Assembly: GCA_038236995.1 (NCBI GenBank)
Contig: JBBRZE010000007.1
Coordinates: 1 to 64,000 of the forward strand
Length of the DNA stretch: 64,000 nt
Origin: JAAFHB01 sp038236995
Lineage (GTDB): Bacteria > Bacteroidota > Bacteroidia > Bacteroidales > Prolixibacteraceae
Direction of reading: 5' to 3'
Shown here: one piece after another, positions 28,001-35,776 of the stretch
Numbering within the stretch: the first letter of the stretch is position 1
Layout: each line of letters begins with the position of its first letter
Notes under the pieces: model-generated
The model's input: only the letters and a program-made list of their open reading frames with translations
The model's database searches: none
What the model was told of the DNA's origin: nothing
Position numbers and translations under genes: made by a program

Positions 28001-28060
28001 GAGGTATTTAGTATGCCTGCCACAAGGACTTACGGGTTTAACTTAAAGGTCACTTTCTAA
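25043..28060 (+). CDS. SusC/RagA-family TonB-linked outer-membrane receptor
   Basis: Outer-membrane importer for oligosaccharides, working with the SusD lipoprotein and TonB. The 1005 residues show a signal peptide (ILILLFASFASAMAQ, cut ~22), a carboxypeptidase-regulatory-like beta domain (about 23-105, VSGTVTDPDGNNIPGVSVVQKGT), a TonB plug (about 110-240, with NALSGKTAGLDI, PLYVIDGIPM and LKGANASILYGSQGANGVVLITT) and a ~750-residue beta-barrel ending in an aromatic C-terminus (FNLKVTF). There is no STN domain, so it should not signal to an ECF anti-sigma factor. It is the first gene of the GH130 locus and precedes susD by 19 bp. Confidence 0.96.
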   Translation: MKKRMYVILILLFASFASAMAQVKVSGTVTDPDGNNIPGVSVVQKGTTIGTSTDIDGKYSLSVNAKAVLQFTFVGMKAVEEVVNGRSVINVKMDAESIGVTEVVVTALGIQREKKTLTYASQQVSGDEMLKARDQNFMNALSGKTAGLDIKTSSSGAGGSTKAVLRGNKSLVGLSEPLYVIDGIPMVNNKGGQPDSYGGTDSGDGLSALNSDDIESINVLKGANASILYGSQGANGVVLITTRKGKAGKISVNISSSTMVESVSGLPEFQYKYGAVGGSDYSWSKTKGNYPSSYIKEFFQRGLNLTNSISVSGGNDKTTTYFSYSNVSATGVLPTNKYDKNNFAFNQSTKLFNDKVTISSNVMFSSELTHNRPGAGYYNNPLTGLYLFARERNFADYKTNYQVFNNDRNMNQMNWYSTEEKQNNPYWEIYNDPKENTSYRAIASLKLSWDISKKVKFDIRGNIDYNDRVNDYRYAAAGNSVSVSPNGSWNYSKYNDTQIYTDGILSYNDKFGEFSLTALLGASYQRNKFNDGMSVSNGTTSLMYPNFYSFSNFPYNVMVNQSINKVIKEGVFANAQIGFKEMLFLELSARNDWASTLALTGNESYLYPAVGLSAIVSQMVKLPEVISFAKLRGSVSRTANEVPYNVVNPQNSIGGTGTPTGIGGVNRNTQVPFTNLKPEEITSSELGAELRFFNGRAGMEFTYYHDISKNQFLTLAAPSGSGYTSYYVNAGKITNKGFELTFDVEPVKTNNVSWKSSLNLSQNKNKIDELIASNPDYQVGGDNEGFASIIKAGGSFMDVWIYKFAKNDAGQIILDSKGVPTKAAKQEKVGNVNPDYVVGWNNTINIKDFYVSFLINGKFGGVAFSKTEAFLDAYGVSKRTGDARDAGATMPINAIQGTTAVTSIDPEVYYSAVGDRNRIMEPYVFSRTNVRLAQFVFGYNLNMEKLNLPLKQASISLIGRNLFFFYKKAPYDPEQSMSTANNMQSNEVFSMPATRTYGFNLKVTF

Positions 28061-28079
28061 TATCTTAAAAATGTTTGAT

Positions 28080-29642
28080 ATGAAAAAATTAATTATAGTA
28101 TTACTATTCCTTGGTGCGCTAGCATCTTGTACTGATAAATTTGTAACTGAGAATCAGAATCCTTATCAGATTTCTGATGAGATGCTTAAGCAGGACTTTA
28201 ACCTTGTTGGTTCGCCGTTCTCGGGATTATTGTTCAATATCAACGGGCATCAGATTGAAGAAGATCTGTGCCAGGATTCCTGGATGGGTTATTTGAATAC
28301 ACCGACACCTTTCGTTGGTAATGTAAATAATACTACCTACTATATACGATGGAATGCCTACTGGGATCGCATTTATGGCTCAGTTATGTCTCCTTCCAAG
28401 CAAGTAATCCAGTTAGCAAAAGACAATAATTTACCGCTTTTTGCCACATGGGCAAAATTGATAAGGGTACTTGCTGTCTCAAAACTGACTGCGGTTCATG
28501 GGCCGGTGATCTATTCCAATTACGGGAAAGCGGATAATAACATAATGTACGATAAGGAGTCTGATTTGTACAATACGTTTTTTGCTCAGTTAGATTCCGT
28601 TCAAACTGATTTTTCTGCGAACAAAGATTATAAAGGTTTTATAAAATTTGACCCTAGTTACAAAGGTGATATTAACCAATGGTTGAAAGTTGTAAATTCT
28701 TTGCGTTTGAGATTGGCCATGCGTATATCAAAAGTTGCTCCTGCTCTCGCAAAAACACAAGGAGAAAAGGCGATGAGCGATGCTGCCGGATTAATTTCCA
28801 CCAATGCAGATAACTTTAACATTGCATTATTGGGGAATAAGATGTACATGGCAGTAATTTGTTTTGAATGGGACGATACTCGAATGGGTGCCGTAATGGA
28901 ATCCTTCTTGCTTGGCTTAAAAGATGGAAGGGTGTCGAAATACTTCCAGGGTCCAAATCTTTCCCAGGACGCATCCCTTTCGATATATGTCTATAAAGGA
29001 ATTCGCAATGGTGCTTATACGCAAGCTAAAATAGACAGAGTACCTTATTCCAGGGTATCCGATGATTTTCAAACCGTACAAAACAGAAGATCAATAACTG
29101 CTGCTGAAGTAAGTTTTTTGAAAGCCGAAGCAGCTCTTAGAGGCTGGGCCGGTGCCGGTGATGCAAAAACCAATTACGAAGACGGTGTCAGACTTTCCTT
29201 TGCCGATTGGGGCGCTGGCGGTGTAGATGCCTACCTTGCAGATGCAACGAGTAAACCAATTGACTATGTTGATCCAAAGGATGCAAGAAATAATTTCACT
29301 GCCTCTTCTACAATAACAGTTGCCTGGAACGCAGGCGATAGCAACGAGTTGAAATTAGAGAAGATCATGACTCAGAAATGGATCAATAATTTCACCAATG
29401 CGCTTGAATCATGGTGCGATTTCAGAAGGACAGGATATCCCAAAATACCTCATGTTGCTAAGAATGATAGCAGTCCTGATTGGGGTGTTATACCTGCTGA
29501 TCAGTGGATTAAAAGAATGCCTTTTACCAATGGCGAAAGAACTGGAAACGCTCCTGGTGTTGCAGATGCAACTACAAAACTTGGTGGACCAGACCTTATC
29601 AGTACTCGCTTATGGTGGGATACTACCGGTCCAAATTTCTAA
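28080..29642 (+). CDS. SusD/RagB-type surface lipoprotein (SusD-like_2)
   Basis: Surface glycan-binding lipoprotein that caps the SusC barrel. The ATG at 28080 (9 bases inside the open frame) gives MKKLIIVLLFLGALASC, a clean lipobox. The ~520-residue mature part has the TPR-like helical SusD fold; features such as QNPYQISDEMLKQDFN and the VNSLRLRLAMRISKV segment fit the SusD-like_2 subfamily rather than the classical RagB. The C-terminal KIMTQKWINNFTNALESWCDFRRTGYPKI block is the usual conserved end region. It lies 19 bp after susC. Confidence 0.93.
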   Translation: MKKLIIVLLFLGALASCTDKFVTENQNPYQISDEMLKQDFNLVGSPFSGLLFNINGHQIEEDLCQDSWMGYLNTPTPFVGNVNNTTYYIRWNAYWDRIYGSVMSPSKQVIQLAKDNNLPLFATWAKLIRVLAVSKLTAVHGPVIYSNYGKADNNIMYDKESDLYNTFFAQLDSVQTDFSANKDYKGFIKFDPSYKGDINQWLKVVNSLRLRLAMRISKVAPALAKTQGEKAMSDAAGLISTNADNFNIALLGNKMYMAVICFEWDDTRMGAVMESFLLGLKDGRVSKYFQGPNLSQDASLSIYVYKGIRNGAYTQAKIDRVPYSRVSDDFQTVQNRRSITAAEVSFLKAEAALRGWAGAGDAKTNYEDGVRLSFADWGAGGVDAYLADATSKPIDYVDPKDARNNFTASSTITVAWNAGDSNELKLEKIMTQKWINNFTNALESWCDFRRTGYPKIPHVAKNDSSPDWGVIPADQWIKRMPFTNGERTGNAPGVADATTKLGGPDLISTRLWWDTTGPNF

Positions 29643-29666
29643 GCTAAGTGTTTGACAAAAAGCATG

Positions 29667-29701
29667 AAAATACCCTTTTGCATTTTGTAGGGGGGTATTT
29701 T
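29667..29701 (+). terminator. Terminator-like hairpin after susD
   Basis: AAAATACCC (29667-29675) pairs perfectly with GGGTATTTT (29693-29701), followed by a T-rich stretch. It lies 25 bases after the susD stop, so the downstream symporter gene is expressed either by read-through or from its own promoter. Such hairpins often set receptor-to-enzyme ratios in PULs. Confidence 0.7.
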
Positions 29702-29792
29702 CTAGTTTTTAAGTGTATCGTAATTTATTGGATTTACTGTATTCGCTTCAAATGCCGGACTTTGTAATTGGGATAAACCTAATAGCTGAATT

Positions 29793-31631
29793 ATGAATTT
29801 ACAACCTTTGGATATCGGTATAGTAATCGGTTACCTGGTTTTAACAATACTTATTGGCTTTCTGATATCGAAGCATGCCAACAAAAATCTCGATTCTTAC
29901 TTCCTCGGTGGAAGAAGTATTCCGTGGTATATTTTAGGCATTTCGAATGCATCCGGTATGTTTGACATTACCGGAACAATGTGGTTTGTTTCCATTCTTT
30001 TTGTTTACGGTCTCAAAGGTGCCTGGCTGCCATGGATGTGGCCTATCTGGAATCAAATTTTTTTAATGGTCTTTCTTGCGACCTGGTTGCGGCGTTCGAA
30101 TGTTATGACCGGCGCTGAATGGTTGAAGACGCGGTTTGGTGAAGATCGTGGAGGACAGTTATCCCATCTTATCGTAGTGATTTTTGCAATTATAAGTGTG
30201 GTCGGTTTTATTGCCTACACTTTTGCTGGCATTGGAAAATTCGCAACCTCATTTTTCCCATGGGATCTGACAACCGAAATCGGTTCAGCCATAGTTTCTT
30301 CAGAGAACATGTATGCCTTGTTAATCATGGGCTTCACATCGATATATGCAATAAAGGGAGGAATGTATAGTGTTGTAGCAACTGAAATCATGCAATTCCT
30401 CGTAATGACTATCTCTTGTTTTATTGTAGGCGTTATTGCAATGAACCTTGTCACTCCGGAACAATTGAATGCAGTGATACCTGCAGGTTGGAAAGACTTG
30501 TTTTTTGGTTGGAAATTAAATCTCGACTGGAGTAATCTAATTCCTTCTGTAACAAATAAAATATCGACAGATGGATATGAGTTTTTTTCCATCATCTTTA
30601 TGATCATGATCTTTAAAGGGATTTTGGCAAGTATTGCCGGACCTGTCCCGAGTTACGATATGCAACGGATACTGGCAACCAAAAGTCCACGCGATGCTGC
30701 ACGTATGACCGGTTTTACTTCTTTGGTACTGTTCATTCCCCGCTTTTTTATGGTGGCTGGTTTAACTGTTTTGGTACTTGTCTATTTCAGCCCAAAACTG
30801 GTGGCAATGGGTCCGGATATCGACTTCGAAATGGTATTGCCTTATGCTGTGAGTAATTTTATCCCTACTGGTTTGCTGGGATTGTTACTTGCAGGATTGA
30901 TCGCTGCTTTTATGTCAACTTATGCAGCTTATGTGAATGCAGGACCAGCCTACATCGTAAACGATATATACAAAAAATTCATTAATCCCAATGCTTCAAA
31001 CAAGCGGTATATCAACATGAGTTACCTGGTTTCACTTGTTGTTGTAACGATTGGAATTGTTTTTGGCTTTTTTATCGATTCGATCGATTCGATGACAAAA
31101 TGGATTGTATCCTCTTTATATGGAGGTTATACAGCTGCTAATGTTTTAAAATGGATATGGTGGAGGTTCAACGGATATGGTTATTTCTGGGGAATGTTAA
31201 CCGGATTGGTCGCTTCGTTATTCATTCCTCTTTTCCTGCCGGATATTTCAGCACTCAACTCTTTCCCGATTATCTTATTAATTTCATCGGTAGGATCTAT
31301 TGCAGGAAGTTTGTTAACAGAGCCCGATGACGAGGAGGTTCTGAAGAAATTTTATTCTTCTGTTCGCCCCTGGGGATTTTGGAATCCGATCTACGAAAAG
31401 GTGAAAGCTGAACAACCCGGTTTTCAGAAAAACATAGATTTTAAACGTGATATGATGAACTGTGTTGTGGGCATTGCATGGCAAATGTCAATGGTGGTAA
31501 TGCCTATTTATCTGGTTATTCGTGAGTTTAGTTCAATGACAATTGCCCTGGGTGTTTTCGTGATCACTTCAATGATGCTCAAGGTTTATTGGTATGACCG
31601 GCTTGAAAATTTGATCTTTATAAAAGAATAA
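29793..31631 (+). CDS. Sodium:solute symporter (SSS family)
   Basis: A 612-residue inner-membrane Na+-coupled transporter with about 13-14 transmembrane segments. The N-terminus has the family pattern DIGIVIGYLVLTILIGF followed by LDSYFLGGRSIPWYILGISNASGMFD, the sodium-site region of SSS proteins. SGMFDITGTMWF and the GLLLAGLIAAFMSTYAAYVNAG block (about 368-390) are also typical. In this locus it most likely imports the disaccharide or monosaccharide processed by the adjacent GH130 enzyme (inferred from position). It is 45 bp upstream of that gene. Confidence 0.92.
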   Translation: MNLQPLDIGIVIGYLVLTILIGFLISKHANKNLDSYFLGGRSIPWYILGISNASGMFDITGTMWFVSILFVYGLKGAWLPWMWPIWNQIFLMVFLATWLRRSNVMTGAEWLKTRFGEDRGGQLSHLIVVIFAIISVVGFIAYTFAGIGKFATSFFPWDLTTEIGSAIVSSENMYALLIMGFTSIYAIKGGMYSVVATEIMQFLVMTISCFIVGVIAMNLVTPEQLNAVIPAGWKDLFFGWKLNLDWSNLIPSVTNKISTDGYEFFSIIFMIMIFKGILASIAGPVPSYDMQRILATKSPRDAARMTGFTSLVLFIPRFFMVAGLTVLVLVYFSPKLVAMGPDIDFEMVLPYAVSNFIPTGLLGLLLAGLIAAFMSTYAAYVNAGPAYIVNDIYKKFINPNASNKRYINMSYLVSLVVVTIGIVFGFFIDSIDSMTKWIVSSLYGGYTAANVLKWIWWRFNGYGYFWGMLTGLVASLFIPLFLPDISALNSFPIILLISSVGSIAGSLLTEPDDEEVLKKFYSSVRPWGFWNPIYEKVKAEQPGFQKNIDFKRDMMNCVVGIAWQMSMVVMPIYLVIREFSSMTIALGVFVITSMMLKVYWYDRLENLIFIKE

Positions 31632-31676
31632 TTGTGCGAATAAATTAATCCTAGAGTTCGAACCTCATTTATAGTA

Positions 31677-32876
31677 ATGGAAAAACAAGATTTCGATAAT
31701 AAGCTTCAAATGCTTTTTGTTGAGTACAATAAATTGATCAACAGGCCCAACAAGAAGCAAATTAGTGGTAATGGGATTTATGACCGTTACGAATTTCCTG
31801 TTTTGACGCGCGATCATGCTCCTGTCTTTTGGCAATATGATTTAAATTACGACTCGAATCCACATTTGATGATTCGCCTAGGTATTAATACTACATTCAA
31901 CGCAGGGGCAATAAAATTGAATGGGAAATACCTCATGATTGCCCGGGTGGAAGGTTTTGATGTGAAATCTTTTTTCGCTGTGGCTGAAAGTCCCAATGGA
32001 ATTGATAAATGGAAATTTTGGGACAGACCAATCGTGATGTCTGTCACCAATGATCCGGAAAAAAATGTTTATGATATCAGGTTAACTCAACATGAGGATG
32101 GATGGATTTACGGATTGTTTTGTGCTGAACGGAAAGACTTAAATAATTCGGATGATTCATCGGCTGCTTTAGCAAGTTGCGGAATTGGCAGAACGAAAGA
32201 TTTAATAAAATGGGAACGTCTTGCGGATTTGAAATCTACGGCATTACAACAACGGAATTGTGTGCTTCATCCGGAATTCGTTAATGGAAATTATATGATT
32301 TATACGCGCCCGCAAATGAGTTTTATCGAGACGGGCGATAGCGGCATCAGTGCCGGCTTTTGCGTTTCAATGGAACATGCTGTGATTGAGAACGAAGTAA
32401 TGATAGATCCCCGGGAATACCACACCGTTAAAGAAGTGAAAAACGGACAGGGCCCTGCACCGCTTAAAACATCAAAAGGCTGGTTGCATTTGGCGCACGG
32501 CGTCAGGCGGACTGCTGCTGGTTTACGATATACTTTGTATATATTCATGACCGACCTAATAGAGCCATGGCGGGTGATCAAACAACCCGGAGGACATTTT
32601 ATTGAGCCGCTTGGAAAGGAAAGGATAGGCGATGTCTCGAATGTCGTTTTTAGTAACGGATGGATTTTGGATAACGATGGAACTGTATTTATCTATTATG
32701 CTTCTTCCGATACGAGGGTGCATATTGCTACTACGACGCTTGAAAAATTGATTGATTATGCATGGAATACCCCGGAGGATCCGGGACGGACACAATCGTG
32801 TGTCACACAACGTGATAAATTGATAATGAGTAATCTAAAAATATTAGAAAAACATTATCCTGAAATACAGTTTTAG
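31677..32876 (+). CDS. GH130 glycoside phosphorylase, 4-O-beta-mannosyl-glucose phosphorylase type
   Basis: Cytoplasmic inverting phosphorylase; the closest match by memory is the Bacteroides Man-beta-1,4-Glc phosphorylase, which yields mannose 1-phosphate and glucose. The 399-residue protein shares the blocks ISGNGIYDRYEFPVLTRDHAPVFWQYDL, TTFNAGAIKLNGKYLMIARVEG, FFAVAESPNGID, LAHGVRRTAAGLRYTLY and GDVSNVVFSNGWI. The catalytic acid would be the Asp of NVYDIRLT (about D133). No signal peptide is present, so substrate must be imported first, by the symporter next door. The subfamily could instead be a mannooligosaccharide phosphorylase, but the local matches favour the disaccharide enzyme. Confidence 0.88.
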   Translation: MEKQDFDNKLQMLFVEYNKLINRPNKKQISGNGIYDRYEFPVLTRDHAPVFWQYDLNYDSNPHLMIRLGINTTFNAGAIKLNGKYLMIARVEGFDVKSFFAVAESPNGIDKWKFWDRPIVMSVTNDPEKNVYDIRLTQHEDGWIYGLFCAERKDLNNSDDSSAALASCGIGRTKDLIKWERLADLKSTALQQRNCVLHPEFVNGNYMIYTRPQMSFIETGDSGISAGFCVSMEHAVIENEVMIDPREYHTVKEVKNGQGPAPLKTSKGWLHLAHGVRRTAAGLRYTLYIFMTDLIEPWRVIKQPGGHFIEPLGKERIGDVSNVVFSNGWILDNDGTVFIYYASSDTRVHIATTTLEKLIDYAWNTPEDPGRTQSCVTQRDKLIMSNLKILEKHYPEIQF

Positions 32877-33006
32877 AATATTCATTGCTGGAAATCATTT
32901 ATTAAATCAGTTTGTTGCGATAACAAGGTTTTCCGGGAACTGTTTACAGCTCAACCATTTTTAAAAATATTTAAAAAATCGAAACAATTAGTGGCTTTAT
33001 TCCGTT

Positions 33007-33063
33007 TTAACCGATTAACGGGGGAGTATTAAGCGATTAATATAAGATTAATTTCTAATTTTA
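33007..33063 (+). promoter_or_regulatory. Repeated TTAANCGATTAA elements and -7-like box before the regulator gene
   Basis: TTAACCGATTAA (33007-33018) and TTAAGCGATTAA (33029-33040) differ at one base and lie 22 bp apart. A further GATTAA follows at 33046-33051 (11 bp on). TAATTTTA at 33056-33063 is a 7/8 match to TAnnTTTG. The CGATTAA words are the reverse complement of the TTAATCG repeats in front of susC, suggesting a shared regulator, possibly autoregulation by the gene at 33104. Confidence 0.5.
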
Positions 33064-33103
33064 CCCTCAATCAAGGATCTATAAACAACTAATTGGGTCG
33101 AAT

Positions 33104-35698
33104 ATGAATAATCGGTCGTGGATATTTTTGGGACTGGTTTTTCTGATTTTATTGTCGAATAAAACATCGTCTCAGAATCTGTACCACACAGGATTGCTCT
33201 TTACTGCAGCTCCTCAACCAAAAGAGCAGCGAACTTCGTTGAATCTTACGCCAGATTCTCCAATTTCTGTGCGTAATAAATTTAGTTTGGAGTTTGATTT
33301 TGCGATTTGGAATCGGGAACAATTTGGTTATATATTCAGAATTTTTGACAAGCAACGTCATAACATTGATCTTGTTTATATCCCCAAAAGCAGCACGTTG
33401 GCAGTTTTGAAACTCGTGGTGAACGGAAATCCAACTTTGATCAACATCGCACTGGCAGAGAAGGATCTGGTTAGGAATAACTGGCTTCATCTTAATCTTT
33501 CGTTTGATTTGGTGACAGGAATTGTTGAGTTAAATTTGGGCGATATCATCTATTCAGACGATAGGGTTGATCTGTCTGGTATTCGGCGGCTTTACTTCTG
33601 TTTTGGTGCCAATCAATCAAATTATTTTCCAACAACTGATGTTCCTCAAATGGCAATCCGTAATATCCGGGTTACAGATTCCCGGGGAAAGTCACGTCAC
33701 AATTGGCTGTTAAATGAGTCTGAAGGAAATGAGGCAACTGATCTCGAAGGGAATTATACTGCCAATATTAGCAATCCTACCTGGCTCATAAATAATCACT
33801 TTTTCTGGACAAAAAAGCATGAACTGCGATTTGATATTTCATCCGGCGTGACTTTTGATACACTGCAGAACCGAATTATTTTTGTCGGGAAACATAAAAT
33901 TGTATCTTATGATATTATAACAGGTGAAACCAGTGAGCAAATTGCAAATAATGTCAAACCTTCAAGTTTAAAATCTGAATCTTATTTTTATTCCGCACCC
34001 GGAAAAAAAATATATTCCGTGGGGTCTCTTCCAAGCCAGGTTAATATTTATGATGAAAGCAAAAATGCATGGGAAACTACTTTTCCGAATAGCGAATCTT
34101 CGCAGTATATCAATTCAACATTTTTTATGAATGAACAGGGTTCTGCTTTTTCCGTGGGCGGATATCGAAGCTACAGGTATTATAATATGCTGATGCGATA
34201 TAATTTTTTTGAAAAGAGTTGGAACCAGGTTTTACTAAAGGGTGACAAATTGGAACCCCGATCATATGCTTCTGTTACAGAAACCCGAAATCCAGGTGAA
34301 TATCTAATTTTTGGGGGTTATGGCAATGTATCTGGACAGCAGGAGCTTGGGCCTAAATGTCTGTACGATCTCTACCAGTTGAAACTAGGGGATTTGGTGC
34401 TCAAAAAAAAGTGGCAAATGGAGAATGTTGCGGAAAATTTCATTCCGATGGGTTCAACAACTGTTAATGAACAACATCCTGCACTTTATGTACTTGGATT
34501 CCCTCCTTTTCTGAATGGTACCTATCTTAAACTATTCCGCATTTCACTGGAGAATGCAGGTTATTCTGTAGTAAGCGATACCATCCATTTTTATTTTGAT
34601 GAAGAGCGATCAAAAGCGTCTCTGTTCTTTTTCAGAAAAACACAGGAATTTTTTGCTGTAATAAAAACACAGGCCGGAAGAGATTCTGCAAATTATAAGA
34701 TTTTCTCACTTACTTATCCACCGGTAAATCGTTCATTGATGTCGTTTACATTCAGAACCATCCTGTCAACTCCCGGAAGTTGGACGAAACCTGTTTATGG
34801 GATGGTTGCAGTGCTTTCTCTCATAATGGTTTATCTGCTATTTCTGTTATTGAAAAAACTTCACCGGGCGGAAGAGGATTTGGAAGAAGAACAAGAGTAT
34901 AATTCGTTAGTAAGTGATAAAACACCTTTTAGAACGGAGAATTTAAATAAGAAGCATGTGATATTGCCTCAGAAGAATGCAATCTATCTGTTTGGTGAAT
35001 TTCTTATTTACGATGCTGAAGGAGTGGAGATCAGTCATCTTCTTTCATCAAAGTTAAAACATCTCTTCTTGTCGGTTTTTCTTTTGGGCACCAGTGACAA
35101 TGGGATTACCAATGAAAAGTTAAATAGCATTCACTGGATGTATCACTCACCCCAAAGTGCCAAAAATAACAGGAATGTAAATATTAAGAAGTTGAGAGAT
35201 CTGCTCAGTGGACTGAAGGGTATTCAAATAATTCATAATGAAGGTCGCTGGACAATAAAATTAAGTAATGAAATTTTTTGTGACTATCATTTTCTTCTTA
35301 AAAAGATGAAGGGAGATTTTCAACCGGTCACGCATGAAGAATTTGAAAGAATTGTTCTAATTCTTTCTCAGGGCATATTTGTTGCGGACGAAAGGATGCC
35401 ATGGCTTGACTCGCTTAAGAGTCAGTTTTTGAGCTCATTGATAGATTATCTATTTTTGCTTGCGGACTCGTTTGAAAAAGATAAAAACCCTGAAACAATC
35501 CGCCGTGTTGCGAATCTTATTTTAAAGTCAGATCCATTGAATGAAGAAGCTTTTAAACTGAAGATTGAAGCCCTTATCAGACAAAAGAACCATAATCAAT
35601 CATTTATTGATTACGAGTATTTTGCAAAAGAATACAAAACAATGTATGGAATCCCATATCCGGTCAGTTTCAAATCATTTTTCAGGAAGGAGGAATAA
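33104..35698 (+). CDS. Membrane-anchored SARP-like regulator with periplasmic kelch-type sensor
   Basis: An 864-residue one-component regulator. A signal segment (1-22) leads into a periplasmic part: a LamG-like beta-sandwich (about 30-210) and a kelch-like beta-propeller (about 235-545) with repeated YFIFGG-type turns such as YLIFGGYGNV. One transmembrane helix (about 566-588) is followed by an acidic coil and a cytoplasmic region: an OmpR-like winged helix (about 626-725, with YLFGEFLIYDAEGVEIS and NVNIKKLRDLL) and a TPR-like BTAD domain (about 735-864). Winged helix plus BTAD is the SARP layout. It ends the GH130 locus and probably senses an oligosaccharide and activates susC (inferred). 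Confidence 0.8.
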   Translation: MNNRSWIFLGLVFLILLSNKTSSQNLYHTGLLFTAAPQPKEQRTSLNLTPDSPISVRNKFSLEFDFAIWNREQFGYIFRIFDKQRHNIDLVYIPKSSTLAVLKLVVNGNPTLINIALAEKDLVRNNWLHLNLSFDLVTGIVELNLGDIIYSDDRVDLSGIRRLYFCFGANQSNYFPTTDVPQMAIRNIRVTDSRGKSRHNWLLNESEGNEATDLEGNYTANISNPTWLINNHFFWTKKHELRFDISSGVTFDTLQNRIIFVGKHKIVSYDIITGETSEQIANNVKPSSLKSESYFYSAPGKKIYSVGSLPSQVNIYDESKNAWETTFPNSESSQYINSTFFMNEQGSAFSVGGYRSYRYYNMLMRYNFFEKSWNQVLLKGDKLEPRSYASVTETRNPGEYLIFGGYGNVSGQQELGPKCLYDLYQLKLGDLVLKKKWQMENVAENFIPMGSTTVNEQHPALYVLGFPPFLNGTYLKLFRISLENAGYSVVSDTIHFYFDEERSKASLFFFRKTQEFFAVIKTQAGRDSANYKIFSLTYPPVNRSLMSFTFRTILSTPGSWTKPVYGMVAVLSLIMVYLLFLLLKKLHRAEEDLEEEQEYNSLVSDKTPFRTENLNKKHVILPQKNAIYLFGEFLIYDAEGVEISHLLSSKLKHLFLSVFLLGTSDNGITNEKLNSIHWMYHSPQSAKNNRNVNIKKLRDLLSGLKGIQIIHNEGRWTIKLSNEIFCDYHFLLKKMKGDFQPVTHEEFERIVLILSQGIFVADERMPWLDSLKSQFLSSLIDYLFLLADSFEKDKNPETIRRVANLILKSDPLNEEAFKLKIEALIRQKNHNQSFIDYEYFAKEYKTMYGIPYPVSFKSFFRKEE

Positions 35699-35700
35699 AA

Positions 35701-35725
35701 GAGGGTCATCTAAATGATAACCCTC
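35701..35725. terminator. Bidirectional terminator-like hairpin
   Basis: GAGGGTCATC (35701-35710) pairs with GATAACCCTC (35716-35725), one mismatch, 5-base loop, between the convergent regulator and OmpA genes. Only short T-runs flank it. Confidence 0.55.
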
Positions 35726-35776
35726 TCTGTTTGCAACCATTTTCACAAGCAAATTATGCAAGTGAATGGATTTTAA

